From Phoenix dactylifera (lineage: Eukaryota > Streptophyta > Magnoliopsida > Arecales > Arecaceae), in NCBI RefSeq assembly GCF_009389715.1, contig NW_024068005.1, positions 186,001-250,000 of the forward strand: a DNA stretch of 64,000 nucleotides, written 5' to 3'. The position numbers and the translations under genes were made by a program. Below, piece after piece: positions 24,666 through 37,860 of the stretch. The notes under the pieces were generated by a model that saw nothing but the letters and a program-made list of their open reading frames with translations, was not told where the DNA came from and ran no database searches. How positions within the stretch are numbered: position 1 is the first letter of the stretch; every line of letters begins with the position of its first letter.

Positions 24666-27407
24666 TCACAACAACAAAATTATTCATAAATAAACTCCTT
24701 ATAGTAGCTAAATATTAGAAACAAACCCATGGCTAACATATTTTGTCCATTCTATAATTTCATGATACTTGTATTGTTATGTGGCTGTAATAGTCTCACT
24801 CTTCTACTCTGAAACAGCCAATATTTCCATAATGGCTTGACATGCTATAGCTGATATATTGTAGAACTACTGATAAACTACATTACCCAGTTATGATCCC
24901 GACGATCTGCGGTTCTAGAAGGGGTGAACTGGGAGAAATCCTAATCATTGATTCCTTTGATTTTTTTTTTTTTTTTTTTTTCGCATGATGTGGCTGTCCA
25001 AGGATTCGAACCCATGCTATTGTTCTTGTAATACTACTGATACATCTGAAAAATCCTCAAAACTGTCATTTCAACTGAGATAAACCAATATACTTGTATA
25101 CTTGTTCATCTTGATATTTGTTTGCCAAGATAACTAGTATACCAGCATTCAAAAACTCTCTGACATTGTCAAGGCACATCCCATTAGCATATATCCCCAT
25201 AGTCCTTAGGACCTATTTCCTCATTTCTGCAATATTAACACATGCACATGTTAACAGTGTTTCATCTGACAGGAAGTAGTGACATTTGGTATCAAACTAA
25301 TACGTGGATATTTGAACTGATATAGCATCATTTTAAGTTTTTTTATATTAAAAAAACCTAGAGGTTTGCTGTTATTTTCTAAAACACAAGGAAGCTGTTC
25401 GGCCTATGTGGCTTCATTCAGTTAGAGGCACCAAGTCAATTGTTCCACCTATGTCAACTTTGTGTGCTTTCTAAATTTTGAGGCATACAAATTGCCTATG
25501 ATGGATCAAGAACCAGAATAACTGCATGGATAATGTCTTTCCTAGTTCTAGATACAAATAGGATCTCTCATACTAGGAAAACAAAAAAGAGACCCAGAGA
25601 TAGAAGGGGATTCGCATGGCATGAGCCTAAATCACTGTGCTAGTGCAGGCTATACTGTTGAGACAATTCTAACCAAGATGCTTCACCATTCTTAACTATA
25701 ATATAACTCTAATTGAAAACTAAATAGCATTTTCTCAAAAACAGAATTTCTTTGATAAAGATCTTCTGGAAGGCGCAACTGGAGGACAGTAACCACTAGT
25801 ATGTCACAAGGCTTCATAAGAAGTGGTCCTCATGGCCTTCTTTTGACAAGTTAATAAAAGTTCTCTTTGCCACCTCCACTTTTTGGGTAACAAAATTATT
25901 GCTATCTGCTTCTCAGCTGCTGGACTTTTTTTTCCTGATACTAACATTTTCTTTTCCTGCACAACTTAAAATTTTTCTCAATGTTTGTCCTTAAAAATGG
26001 TCAATAACCTTTTAACCGTACAGTACCTATAAATGTTCACGGGCTCATACCTAAAATCAGTCTTTAGTGGCCTTGACAACAGTCAACACATAAATCTATT
26101 ACATCCATTACAGACTCTGATCATTCAAGGATCAGTCCTCTGTTGGTTGAAACAAAGTTAAAAACCGTCAAAGGAATTGTTGTGGTTAAAGATAGAATTT
26201 TTACTCCTCCAAAAGAAGACTTCAGGGGAGTTTTCAGGGATTTCCAGCTCAAGGAGAAAACCAAGCAAGTGAAATCAAGATTGTGGACATTAACCAAATT
26301 TGTCTAATAAGACTAGAGGCCTCTGCATTGTCTGTAGAGAAATCCTTGGTTTTCAACAAGAATGTATAAGAACAAATTACAGGGTCAACTACTCTCAAGA
26401 TACATGAAGTCCATTTTTTTTCCCATTTTTTACCTACTTGTCTATCATGCTTCCACCAGAAGTGCAGATTGTTGCCTCTAATATCTGCGCGAAAGGAAAA
26501 GAAGTTAATCACTGAAAAAAGACTAGATAAAGAAAGGTATCTTAGTAGCAAAGGAGAAGGCTAGATGCAATCAAGCTAGCAGCATCATGCTGTTACCATC
26601 GACTGTATGCAAGGCAAATAGCTTATGTCACATGTATCATGCATGTTGGTTTCATTTTTAGCCGAAAAATACATGGAAAGCAAGAACTCTACCTTCAACA
26701 CTTGCAAACACAAGAAGATTAACAGTGGCATGACATAGCCAGGATTCAAAACTTAGGTTCTTAAATAGGCAATGTATTGTCGCTATATTACCATACTGCA
26801 AGAGTTACATTGCAACATTATATAGTGAACATTTTAATAGTGTAAATGGTGTCAATAAGAACAGATATCAAGACCTAAATATACCGCCAGAACTGTAGGG
26901 TTTTTTTTTTTTAATAACAAAAGAAGAAACGGTCATAGATCTACCATTATATGTCATGATAGTAAAATAAGATTAGAGCTGCCTGCCCTAAAACAAAGGA
27001 CCCAACCTTCAATAGTCACCTAGTACAGTAAGCATATTAATATAACTTTCCACCATCAAGTCTAAATTACAAAGTACATAGGTGATAGGTCTATTTTTCA
27101 ACCTTCAAATTAAAAAGAAAGGTAAAAGTAATCCTTCCCACTGTGGGACCAGAAAAGGTAGCTAGGATGAAAACCACAAGGATTGCTGGTCTTTGATGGT
27201 TCCATGTGTTCAGGAGTCATGCTGTAATTCTTAAAGGCAGAGCAAGCATAGAAGGAGAAGCAAAAAAAATTTCACCTTATTTGAGGATTTTACCAAGACC
27301 AACTCCCAAATGCAAAATGTGAAACTAAGAAGCTTTGGACCAAAGCATTAATATCGACTTATCTAAGCATCAGAAACCAATGAATAAAAAGGTCTTTTTA
27401 CTCACTT

Positions 27408-27535
27408 TCAAACATTAACTCCTGCAAGACAAGTTCAAAGAAAATCCATCCCATGTTTCACGCGATTGCATAGCAACCAGGTAGCACAGGAAGCCACACC
27501 AATAAAAGCTCATCCATCTACCAAGAAAGATTATA
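27408..27535 (+). repeat. diverged dispersed repeat, right copy
   Basis: Direct-orientation partner of the copy at 24538-24665, about 2.9 kb away. Confidence 0.35.
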
Positions 27536-27632
27536 AAGAAAGGAGCACTGGCCAACACTTGCAAAACTAACTTAGGTGATTCATAAAGAAAGGAGCACTG
27601 GCCAACACTTGCAAAACCAAGTCAAGTGATTC
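27533..27632. repeat. two-copy tandem duplication, 50-bp period
   Basis: Two nearly identical adjacent 50-base units both contain AGGAGCACTGGCCAACACTT and GTGATTCATAAA, which indicates a recent duplication. Confidence 0.9.
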
Positions 27633-28030
27633 ATAAAAGCATTACTCAGTAGGTGAGAGAGATAAATAAAATAGGTGGGAATGCATCTACTAGAAAAGAT
27701 GGAACCATTTATCAAACTCTGTTACAACAAAGGTTGGAAACTTTTTGTACTATTATTCTGCCTATAACAATAATGGATCTACTATGCTTACACTCCTACC
27801 GGCTTGACTCCCCTGACCCTCCCCCTTTGTCTCCACATTGCCTCCATGTGACCTTGCGACCTTTCTCTCCCTTCCTCTCCTGTCAACAATTTGTGGCGGT
27901 TCCATTCCCATTAAATACCTCTCTCTTCCACTCTGCTCCCAATCCCTTCCCCCCCCCCCCCTTCCCTGCTTCTTAAAAATCCAAACTTTAGCTAGTCTAA
28001 TTTACTGAAATCCAAACTTTAGATCTGCCA

Positions 28031-29311
28031 ATGGCTTCTCTGCTCTCTCCCACTATCCTTCTACTCTTTCTCCTCTTCCTCCACCTCAGTTTCTCCATTT
28101 CTTTCTCGGCCCCTGCTTCCCAACTCCAAAAATCGCAGCTTCTGAGCAGAAGAAAGTTCATCTCCATGGAGGGTGAGGAGGAACCGGCCTCAAAACCCCT
28201 CCTTTCCAAGAAAAAACCTATCTTGGGGACCAAAAACCAAACCAAACTCATCAAACCCAAGAAAACCAACTCCACCACCACCATTTCCACCGCCGCCACC
28301 CCGAAATCCAAGCTCAACAAAACTCTCATCTCCACCCCCAAAACCTCCAATTCCACCAAGCTCGTCAAACCCACCAAACTGACCAAATCCAACTCTACCA
28401 ATTCCGCCAAATCCGAGCTCAAATCGCTCAAATTATCCTCCAATTCCACCAAATCTTCCAAGAAAATCCTAGATCCACCCGTTCCCAGGAACAAGACCGC
28501 CACCTCCAAACCGGCCACCGCCGGCGAGAAGAATTCCAAACCAAAGCCGAAGCCGAAGTCCGCCACCGCCAAACCAGAACCCTGGCTCGCCGGCGACGAG
28601 GGCGACGACCTCATCGCCGAGTTCCGCGACCTCCCGACCCGCCTCCAACAATCCCTCTTCCCCGACCTCCAGCGCCTCTCCACCACCTCGAAGGCCTACC
28701 TCTCCCGCGCCAACCGCGAGATCGCCGAGGGCGTCAAGCCCTTTGTGGGAAAAAGTTTCGCTCCCAAAATAGCCTCCATCGCCTCCGTTCTATTTCTCGT
28801 TCTGCCCCTGCTTCTCGTCACCGCGCTCTTCCGCCGCCTCCGCTCTTACCTCTCCCTCCACCGGCTCCTCGTCTTCATCCAGGCCTACCTCGCCATCTAC
28901 TTCGCGACGCTCGCGGTCACCGCCCTCGTGACCGGACTCGAGCCGCTGAGATTTTTCTACGCGACGTCGCCGTCGTCGTACGCGTGGACGCAGGCGGCGC
29001 AGACGTTCGGGTATTTGCTATACTTGGTGGTGCAGCTGATCAATTTAGTGGTGGTGTTCTCCGCCGGTGAGGGGGCGGGTGCCGGGGCGAGGGTGTTTGG
29101 GCTGGCGCAGATGCTGGTCGGGCTGGCGGTGGGGATGCACTACTACGCGGCGGTGTTCCACCGGGCGGTGACTGGAGATCCCCCGCGGGCCAACTGGCGG
29201 GTCCACGCGGTCTACGCCGCGTGCTTCCTCGTGATCTGCGCGTGCGCGCGGGCAGAGCGCCGGAAGAAGACCTACCTCAACGACGGGGGAGAAGACGGGA
29301 AAAAAAGCTAA
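28031..29311 (+). CDS. secretory-pathway multi-pass membrane protein, unnamed family
   Basis: An intron-less 426-codon frame starting at a good plant context (CCAATGGC). Residues 1-28 form a hydrophobic signal peptide (LLLFLLFLHLSFSISFSAPA). Residues 40-185 are rich in Lys, Ser, Thr, Asn and Pro with seven N-glycosylation sequons (N69, N80, N96, N107, N121, N138, N154). A short acidic stretch and a conserved-looking amphipathic segment follow (LIAEFRDLPTRLQQSLFPDL, 194-213). Five hydrophobic spans follow at about 247-267, 277-300, 322-345, 355-375 and 391-408, then a basic tail. I do not recognise a named family; I expect a plant-specific transmembrane protein of the endomembrane system. Third-position GC rises sharply in the second half, common in monocot genes. 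The reverse-strand 229-codon frame is a shadow. A run of 12 C bases lies about 70 bases upstream. Confidence 0.85.
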   Translation: MASLLSPTILLLFLLFLHLSFSISFSAPASQLQKSQLLSRRKFISMEGEEEPASKPLLSKKKPILGTKNQTKLIKPKKTNSTTTISTAATPKSKLNKTLISTPKTSNSTKLVKPTKLTKSNSTNSAKSELKSLKLSSNSTKSSKKILDPPVPRNKTATSKPATAGEKNSKPKPKPKSATAKPEPWLAGDEGDDLIAEFRDLPTRLQQSLFPDLQRLSTTSKAYLSRANREIAEGVKPFVGKSFAPKIASIASVLFLVLPLLLVTALFRRLRSYLSLHRLLVFIQAYLAIYFATLAVTALVTGLEPLRFFYATSPSSYAWTQAAQTFGYLLYLVVQLINLVVVFSAGEGAGAGARVFGLAQMLVGLAVGMHYYAAVFHRAVTGDPPRANWRVHAVYAACFLVICACARAERRKKTYLNDGGEDGKKS

Positions 29312-31370
29312 AAAAATAAAAAATATATATATTGGGGCATTTTGGGAACGAGAAGAGGGCATAATGGGAAGAGGAATAATGTTTCTATTATATTGTAGAC
29401 TTTTAGCCGGTGGGAGAATCTCGCTGGTGGGGGCAGGGTTGGGAAACTTTTATTTTTTCTGCTGTTCGAATTTTTTAATTTAGTTTAAAACTTAAATGAT
29501 GTATGGAGTGAAGCTGATCAGTGTTATGAAGGCAGATTGGGAATAAAGTAGGGGTATTTTGGAAATGATCGTGATGTCGGCAGTATAGTGGCTTTGGGAG
29601 ATCCCGGTTTTTATAGTTTTGGGTAGCGAGTTGGGTTATCTGGTAAAAACGATAGGGGTATTTGGGAATAAGCAAATTTTACAAGGTGGGAGACATTTTG
29701 GGAAGAATTCTTAATGTGAGGGCAAGGGAGGAGGAACATAGTGTTGTGAAATTGTAATGGGAGCAAAAATAGGATAAGGGGATCAATAAAACAAAACTAT
29801 TTTTTGGCAATGTTTGGTTGTGTCTGATGTCATGCATTGATAGATTCCAAGAATTATACAATTTTTTGTTATTGGCATTGGCAAAGCTAATCATTGAAGG
29901 GCTTTTTTTACAAAAAGGACCTTAGGGAATTGATGAAATGATTTTTTTTGTTGTTGGAACGAAATGATTACATGAAATAGACATTGATGAACCAGATCCT
30001 TCTATTAAACCTAACAACTTAAACTAGTGAGAAATGGATCGATAGTACATGCTAGGCCTTACATTTTGAGCTAATTTTCTGAGAGTGTTTTCTATTAATT
30101 ATGCCAGTATTTTAAATATGACATGCACATGATTAGTATAGAAAAAATAAACGGATGGATTTTGATTTCCATAAAACTTGCGTGGAGGAGGGAAATAAAA
30201 CAACGGTGGAGTAGATTATAAGTGAATCTCATGAAGCTTCACTGTTGCAGTCTGATTTTACATGGCCAATCCTAAGAATTACTTTATATCTGGTAGATAG
30301 ATTAGGGTTTTCTCCTCCTTCGGGGGAAAAAAAAAAAATCTCGAACTGGTCTCATGCACCAACAATTAAATTGCAAACACCTAGGCTATAAAATTGTCAT
30401 AAGTTCCATATTGTTATATACAGCCAAAAAAAAGCCGTATGCAAGAAGATTGCACCATGAAAATATGATCAGGTATTAAATTGGTTATTAGCCAAATCAA
30501 GCGTCAAGCTTTTTCTCTAATAATGATTTTGCATTCATTTTATCATCCATATTATTTATTACCATCTCAATACCTCTTGCCATTTATAAGTACAACATTC
30601 TTGGTTAGAAAATCTTCACCATGCCACTTCATTCTAGACTCTAGGCACCAACTCTATGTGAACGTTAATACAAACTACATAGTCCCCCACTCCTTGTGCT
30701 CCAAGTAGAGAAATGAAGTGGTTCGAGATATCAATATCTTTCTTGGTTCGCTTGCAAACTTTCAAAGAATATGTAAATAAGTATAGTTAGCACACAATTT
30801 GAAAGCAATGTTTATCGCAATGGATAAATACTAAAAAGATTAATGAAACAAAATATCATGATCGTTCGTGCTTTCTCTGATATGCCCAAACACCCAAAAA
30901 TGAGAAGCCATTGTTGATCCCAATTTGGTCAAAATTTCAACATATCCGCCTATTCATCCGTTTTCCCGGCGTGTTATTTGACGAAACTATCTCCTCGATA
31001 TATCTGGAGCAGACCATCGGCAAACTACGAGGAAGAAAGAATACAATTGTCAACCTTGGCAAGGCCCTTTCTAGCAAAATTAGTTAGGTGGACTACATCA
31101 ATTGATGAAGCAAATAATAAACCATGGTTCTCTAATCCATCCAACAATGATTACAGGAGAGATATTGGACAAGGATGAGTGGAGTTAGTCTAGATGGGTA
31201 GGCAATGGTCCATTTAGGGACCATACCCACTAAACAACATAGTCCTTCCTTTCCCGTCATCACGATTCCATCCAAACAACTATATTGTATCATATAAAAG
31301 TAATGCTACATATAAAGTACTTATGTAATTCACCCCTTTGGATTTTATTTTTCAGTCAATTATAGGCAAC

Positions 31371-31431
<61 letters not shown>

Positions 31432-34044
31432 AAATAACTCTATTAGAGCAGTGGAGGCATAAGGCAAAGCCTTTCTTCCAGGCTAGAAACAGGGGTCATG
31501 TTGATCAAGTTATGTGGGGGCCATGGTGTCGTTATTCGAGGGGTGGACCTGCAAGCTTCACAACCTTGATGGCTGCCGGTGCTACTCACCGACACAAAAC
31601 GAGCCATTTAATGCCCGAACTGCCCCTTAGATTTTCTCCATGCAAACCGAAATCGATCACGCGCTCTCAAGGAAAAGGGGAATGGAGAAAGGGAGAATGG
31701 GAGATGAATCCACTGTGCGTTTGGATGCCTCAGGAGATTTTAAAATTTTATATTAGATATTTATCAAAATATAAATCTGATTAAATATAAAAATTTATCT
31801 CAAATCTCTAAATAATTTAGTTTCCTATGTTTTTTTTATCTCTATCTCCTGTTCTATCTTAAAATTTTATGTAAATTCTACTAACACAATTGCAGTATCT
31901 TAAAAAAGAGCATAGAGATGCGCAAACAAACTTTTCGAAAAACTTACGTGGATGAAAGATATTCCGGTGACATAATTTTTTATGAATGAATGGATTATGT
32001 TAAGAAATGCATTCAATGACATAATGCTGAAGCAGTTAATCATACTTACCCTTTTACATCTATAAATAAAAAAATAGATCATATTTTTCATTGATTATAA
32101 CAACTTTTCTTATCTATCTGAATAACTTCAAATTACATAAGAGAATTGAGAGCACTAAGTGACTGGACTTAAGTGCGCCTAATAAGCATTTGAAAAAAAA
32201 GATGGTGTCCACGTATAAGAGGGTTGAGAGAGATTGCTTCAATCAAAATTGTTGATTTTTAATGTATTTGGATTTGGCTAGATAGATAAATGGATGGATA
32301 GATGTCGGATTATAAAATAAGAGGTGCCTTTCTGTTCTGTCAATTCATTTTTCTAGCACCACCTCTTTACCTCTTCTCGCCCTACGAAAGATAGGAACCG
32401 AAACCCAAGCATGCAAACAACCCCAAGGAGGGTAGAAGAAGCTTATGGAGTCACGGGTTTGGAATCAAAATTTCCAATCATTTCAAAACATAGGATTATA
32501 AAGAAAAGCTAAAATTGTAAAGAACTCTCACAACTAGTGATTAGGGGGTGAAGGTCCATGTACATTTGTGAAAAGCACTCCATAAGCAAAAATTTTGGCA
32601 CACGAGCCATATTCTTTGATGGTTGCTTAAGACGGTTATTAGTAGTAATATTAGCACTGACCTATATTCATAACCTCTACGATACAACTCAAAGTGAAAT
32701 AAAAAGAGGAATGAAGAAGCTAAACAAGCCACTAATCTTTGTGTTCTTTGATTTTTAGGTACCATAAATCATCTTAGAAATAAATTGTCAGCTTAATAAA
32801 TACATGCCCATTCCACAATCCTTCAGAGCTCATGTTCCATTCATGTGTGTGGTGATCCAACATTCAATGCACGCTTCTAAGTATCTCATGAACTTTGAGA
32901 GGAGTAAGATGGTATAAAGGTTCATTTAAGTCAAGATTAAGTGACAGCTGACCTACATTTAACTTATCACAAGATTTGATCAATTCATGCCTAACATCAA
33001 ATCTATTTCACATGTGTCGGGCTCCTTTCGGTGCATCGCCATGCCATGGATTCGGTTTCAGCACCATAAGGCAAGCAACTCATTTTGGTTTAGTGGATCT
33101 GAGCCTAACCATTTCCTACTTGTGTATACGAGTCTTCTGCAACATGATCAACTGTGACCCTATAAGATCTAGAAGGGAACATAGAATAAAAAAAAAGATG
33201 GACAAGATCATCAGCGTTATCTGTAACACCCCCTTTAATTTGTGATATATCCCTGCCTAATGATTTCATCGATCTCTGCCGCTAAGCAAAGTTCAGATAA
33301 TATCAATGAATTATCAAAATATCGGTTGAGCATGATTCAATTTTAGCACATCAATCTGACAGAGCCATAAACATCATCATCCTAGCATACATCTCTAATT
33401 CCAATCACACAGGGATTAAATCTAGTGCAAGCTTGTTTTTATAATATTTTTGGCCTTGCATTGATGATTGATGGTAGTTTCTTCTCCTCTATAGCTTAGT
33501 ATGGCAGCCTTGTATATGACAATGGAAATTAAAACTAATATCCTTATTCCCTCCCATTGCAAAAGCATTTCCAGCAGCTGGTGCTATGGACACAAATCAT
33601 GACTTGGATTTGGTGTTTTTTCTTATTTGGTTAGAAGACATGAAGTCTTAACTTGGAAGGCTCTAGCCCACTAGCTTTGATTAGTGCAACTAGCACTCAC
33701 ACGGCCAGAAAGATTAGTCCACTTTGACTATATGACTGATTATTTTCATGACTTAACAAAAAATCCATCAGTGTCTGAGTCAACAGTGACACGGTTTCTT
33801 TGTCAAACAATAAGACAATAGGCTTTTTGGACAATAAGAACAAGTCAACTGTCAACAATAGATGCTTGACCTCTCGTCCAATCTCGTCGGCTATAAAACT
33901 ACATAGTTTCCACCTCAGCGTATATCTGGCTTGCCGGGCTTGAAGAATGCCGGTGGTAATTAGAAGGAATTTTTCTGGGAAAAAAAAATTGTCGGCATGG
34001 TGTGTACATGGTGCTGTACTCAAGTTGACCTTTGAGTGTTGGTC
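29312..34044. other. intergenic region
   Basis: No gene was recognised. The first ~50 bases contain AATAAA-like words that could serve the upstream gene. The (AT)n tract at 31374 and short open frames at 30978-31178, 31512-31784 and 32976-33245 have no recognisable motif. Confidence 0.45.
31374..31425. repeat. (AT)26 microsatellite
   Basis: An uninterrupted AT dinucleotide run of about 52 bases, likely polymorphic. Confidence 0.95.
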
Positions 34045-34047
34045 TAA

Positions 34048-34742
34048 GGCTCCATTTGGCAGAGCTTTTGGTAGGCCAAAAAGCACTTTCTAACCATCCA
34101 AAAATATTTTTGGATGGAATAGGGATGTTTAATAAAAAAAATTGGAAAGTTGTTTTAGCTTTTTGATAAAGCTAAAACAGCTTATTAGGAGAAACTTCAA
34201 AAATAAAACCTCTTCAAAAAAGCACTTCTAGCATGAGTTGGAAAGCTATTTCGATTTATAAATTTTTTTTGGACTAAAATACCCATGATAAAATATTATA
34301 ATTATAAGAAATGTCCTTTTATATTTATTAATATATAATGATAATAATTATAATATTTTATATTATTATTATTATATTATACTATAAATATTATATTATA
34401 TTACATTATATCATAATACATTAATATGTTATGTTATATAATATCAAATAATGTTATATTATTATGATATAATTACAATATTATATTACTATATTATAAT
34501 AATATTATAGTATGTTATAATAATATTATACTATATCATATATTTATGTATTAATATATATTATGTTTTATTATACTTTGCTGTATAATACTATGCAATA
34601 TCCTTTACAGTTATTTTGTCATACCAAAAGTATTTTCTTATTTTGTTAACCAAAGATATATTAAAGTTTCATAGCATTTTATAAATGTAGTTAAAAAACA
34701 ACAAATAATTTTTTTATATAAGCTCTACTGCAAAACGGAGCC
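34048..34742. mobile_element. PIF/Harbinger-like (Tourist-type) MITE, 695 bp
   Basis: The ends GGCTCCATTTGGCAGAGC and GCTCTACTGCAAAACGGAGCC are imperfect inverted repeats, flanked by TAA on each side (34045-34047 and 34743-34745). A TWA duplication with a GG...TGTTTGG-like end is typical of PIF/Harbinger elements. The interior is AT-rich and non-coding and contains one copy of a unit (near 34340-34460) that is tandemly amplified in the member at 59913. It moves only with a transposase supplied elsewhere. Confidence 0.8.
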
Positions 34743-34745
34743 TAA

Positions 34746-35680
34746 GTCAGCAACCAGTTTCCAGTTTATTGTGGTATTTGACCCTCCTTACTTTTTTTTT
34801 TTTTGTATGGATCAGTCTGACATGAGATTGTATGCCTTAACCTCGAGAACAAGAGCTGGGCTTGCTAAGTATAAGGTGGAATCCAAGCTTTCAGTATCAT
34901 ACAAGTTCTCCAATCCAAGCTTTTCTAAGGGGGAAAAAAGAAAAACTTCAATCTAAGCTTAATTTGGGCAGCAAAATAACTAACCTAACTAGAATCAAGC
35001 AGAGAATTAAGCCAATTACCAAAAGATGAACCCATCAGTTAGACAGTAAATTGTTTGGTTCTCCTTAAATTGGATAAGAGCCTATTAGGTTCAGGATGGC
35101 TGGGCTTAAGTTGTTGCTAGTTTTGGGTTTGGTTGGCCATAGAGATTATTATATTCAGTATGGCTTGGCTTTGTAGGCTTCTCATATGAATTCGGATTAG
35201 GGTTGGGATGTTCTCACATCTGAGAAAACCTAAATAAATATGAAATTAGGGTAAATTTCTCATCCTTAGCTCAACTTAAGTTAGCCTGATAAAGTTGCAG
35301 TTCTAATTGCAAGTCTTGGAGTTGCTGCCAACTGAAATTATAGCCTGCCAATTGCAAGAAACCAAACAAACCCTAGGATGGGTTGGGTAGCAGAGTCCAT
35401 CAATTGGTAAACCAAGAACCACTCAAGCCAACAAAAACTAATTAAAATCTTGAATCTGGAATGCCAAACTTAGACCCCAGCCACCTGGCATGTCCAGAAA
35501 CTAGGTCTAACATGGATCTAACTGAGATCACAAACCGGTTCAAGAATCCAACTGGGTCTTACCTAGGCTGGATCCAAGCTGCTACTTAGCCTGTGCCATC
35601 ACCAGAGTTTGTCGTTGAAGTGCGCAGCCGAACCAGCTGAGAACTTAAAAACTTTCAGCTCAAATCTCATGTAATCCTTT
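34746..35680. other. intergenic DNA left of the LTR element
   Basis: Contains TTGGGTT/AACCCAA-like wording near 35090-35230 similar to the old repeat at 17755. No gene is visible. Confidence 0.4.
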
Positions 35681-35685
35681 ATGTA
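35681..35685 (+). repeat. target-site duplication, left copy (ATGTA)
   Basis: ATGTA directly precedes the first LTR and is repeated exactly after the second LTR at 44378-44382. Confidence 0.95.
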
Positions 35686-36729
35686 TGTAATGTCCGGGCC
35701 CAGAACCTACTAGGCCCAATGAGAAATGGGCCCAGTTAAGGGTTGGGCCCAAATTCCACTGTGGGCAGTGCTGTATAAGGATTGAAAAAAAAAAATAAAT
35801 AAATAAATAAAAACGAAGGGATAAGACCGACAGGGAGGGGTGACCCTCACCCCTGCTGACAGCCGCTGCCGGCGCGCCGGAGACAAGGGGGGCGGCGGCC
35901 AGTCCCGAGGTATGGAGGAATGGAGAGGGAAGGGACCTCTCAGAGGAGGTCTCATCCTTAAACAGTCCTTTAAGCCTATGCCGGCAACCCCAAAATGACA
36001 GACCCCCTAAACACCGAACGAGAGAAAGAGAGAGAGCCCGGAAGCTCCAAGAGGAAGGAGGAACCCCTAAGTCGGCAGAGGTGTTGGAGAGGAGGCACCG
36101 CAGGTCATCCCCGGAAATGGTAAGCTCCTGTTACCAAAATAAAAATAGAGGAGGGACTCCATGGACCTCAGTTGCAGTCACTGCCGGCTCACGGTAGGGG
36201 GCTGCAGTCGGCCGGAGTCCATTCCCCTTCTTCTTCTTCAGTGGGATAGGGGGTCTCAGTGAAGAAGAAGAAGGGAGGAAAGAAAAGAAAATGAAAGAAA
36301 GAAGAAAAAGGAGAGAGGGAAGAGGGGACTCACCCGTGTGTGGCCGCGGGCATCGGCCGCAGGCGCGGCCGTGGGCTCAGCCGCAGGCGCGGCTGTGGAC
36401 GCCGCGAGCTCGGCCGTGGCACTGCCGACTGTGGCTCGGCCCTCCCAAAACCCTCTTCTTCCTTCACAGGGGAAGAATGGAGAGAGGAAGAGAGAGGGTT
36501 TGGGAGTGAGAGAGAGAGAGAATAGGGGGTGGTGCCGGAGGGAAGGACCAAAGAAAAGAAAGAAAGAAAGAAAGAGAGAGGAGGAAGAGGCCGTAGATCC
36601 GGCCGGAGGAGAAGAAGAAGACCGGAGGACCGGCCGAAATGGCTAGGGCTTCCGATCGGAACCAAGGAGAGAGAGAGAAAGGAGAGGAGGAGGGGACTTG
36701 CCGTGTACGGCCGTGAGCGTCGCCGGTGC

Positions 36730-36815
36730 GGGCTCGGCCGGGGAAGCCGAGAGCTCGGCCGCGGGCTCGGCCGGGGAAGCCGAGAGCTCGGCCGCGGGCT
36801 CGGCCGGGGATGCCG
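36730..36815. repeat. 33-bp tandem repeat in the 5' LTR
   Basis: About 2.6 copies of a unit beginning GGGCTCGGCCGGGGAAGCCG with starts at 36730, 36763 and 36796. The same array is in the 3' LTR from about 42166. Its period is a multiple of three, so it prolongs spurious open frames. Confidence 0.9.
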
Positions 36816-37860
36816 CGGGGCTTGGCCGCGGACGCCGCCGGTCGTGGGCCGTCTCCCTCCGCTCGCCATCCTCCCCTCCGCTCGCCGCCCTGCCATCGTC
36901 GGAGAAGAGAGGAAGGGGGAGATCGGGAGAGAAGGAAGGAAAGAGAGGAGGAGGGGAGGAAGCTTCGGGAAGGAGAAGAAAAGAAAAAGGAGAAGAGAAG
37001 AGAAGAAAAGAAAAAGAAAAAAAAAAAAAGAGAAAAGAAAAGAAAAAGAAAAAGAAAAGAAAAGAAAGAAAAAGAGAAGAGAAAAGAAAAGAGTGGGTTA
37101 ACGGGCCGGAATCGGGTTCGGGTCCGAAACCCGTTAAGCCCAATAATAAGAAATTGATTTAGCCAATTGAACCTGAACCCGAGCCTAATTAAATTGGGCT
37201 AAGTCTGGACGAGCCCAAACTGCAAATTGGGTCAAATCCGAACCGAATTAAGCCCAAATTGATTTGGGTCCGAACCCAATTAAATTGAGTTAGTTCCAGC
37301 AGACCCAATCTGGTTTTAAATCGAACCCCAAAGGCTTCAAATTGGACTTGGGCTAAATCCTTGGATGGGATCCAAGCAAGTAAATTCATAATATGATGAA
37401 CTAAGAGATTTTATAATAAATAAATAGGGAATAATGTAATCCCTATTATGTTGTTTTAGGTGATTAAGGATTTGTCACCTGGACTTGAGCAATTTGGAAA
37501 GCGAATTGATGTAAGTAATCTGTCTTAATCCTATCGTAGATCTTGTATTACGTTTTATAAGATGAACCAGTGTTTTTCATACAATTTGAATTGTATGCAT
37601 GATTAGTGAAGAATGTAAGTAACCTGTTCTAATCCTATTATAGATCATGTCATGTTATTAATGTTTTCCTAAGCATTTATTTTAAGTACATATGTTTCAT
37701 GCATGATATGTTACAATGCATAAGTAACTTGCATGATCCCAGAAGCTATGGCTATGTATGCAACCTGATGATATTGATATTTTAATCATGCATGTAAGTT
37801 TATAAAGTCTTAGCTAGCCCCAGAGGCACTATAATGGGCTCAAAGATGCTACTGAGAATG

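Larger units (their letters stand above)
21901..27650. other. gene-free intergenic DNA with minor repeats
   Basis: No conserved coding block was found on either strand. It contains the repeats listed separately at 23885, 24538, 27408 and 27533. A B-box-like GGGTTCGAATCC (reverse strand, about 25002-25016) lies next to a 21-T run at 24961 and may be the tail of another retroposed tRNA-like sequence. Confidence 0.45.

Noticed and set aside
24961..25016. Possible tRNA gene on the reverse strand (GGGTTCGAATCC)
   Set aside because: No anticodon or acceptor stem can be built and no A box is present; at most a retroposed fragment.
27997..28686. 229-codon reverse-strand frame opposite the membrane protein gene
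   Set aside because: It is a shadow of the forward gene's codon bias; the forward frame has a signal peptide and membrane spans.
36529..37162. Long open frames (143 to 190 codons) on both strands of the LTRs, with Lys/Arg/Glu or Ser/Pro/Leu runs
   Set aside because: They arise from GA-rich and GC-rich low-complexity DNA. All frames are open at once, and indels between the two LTRs change the frame without selection.
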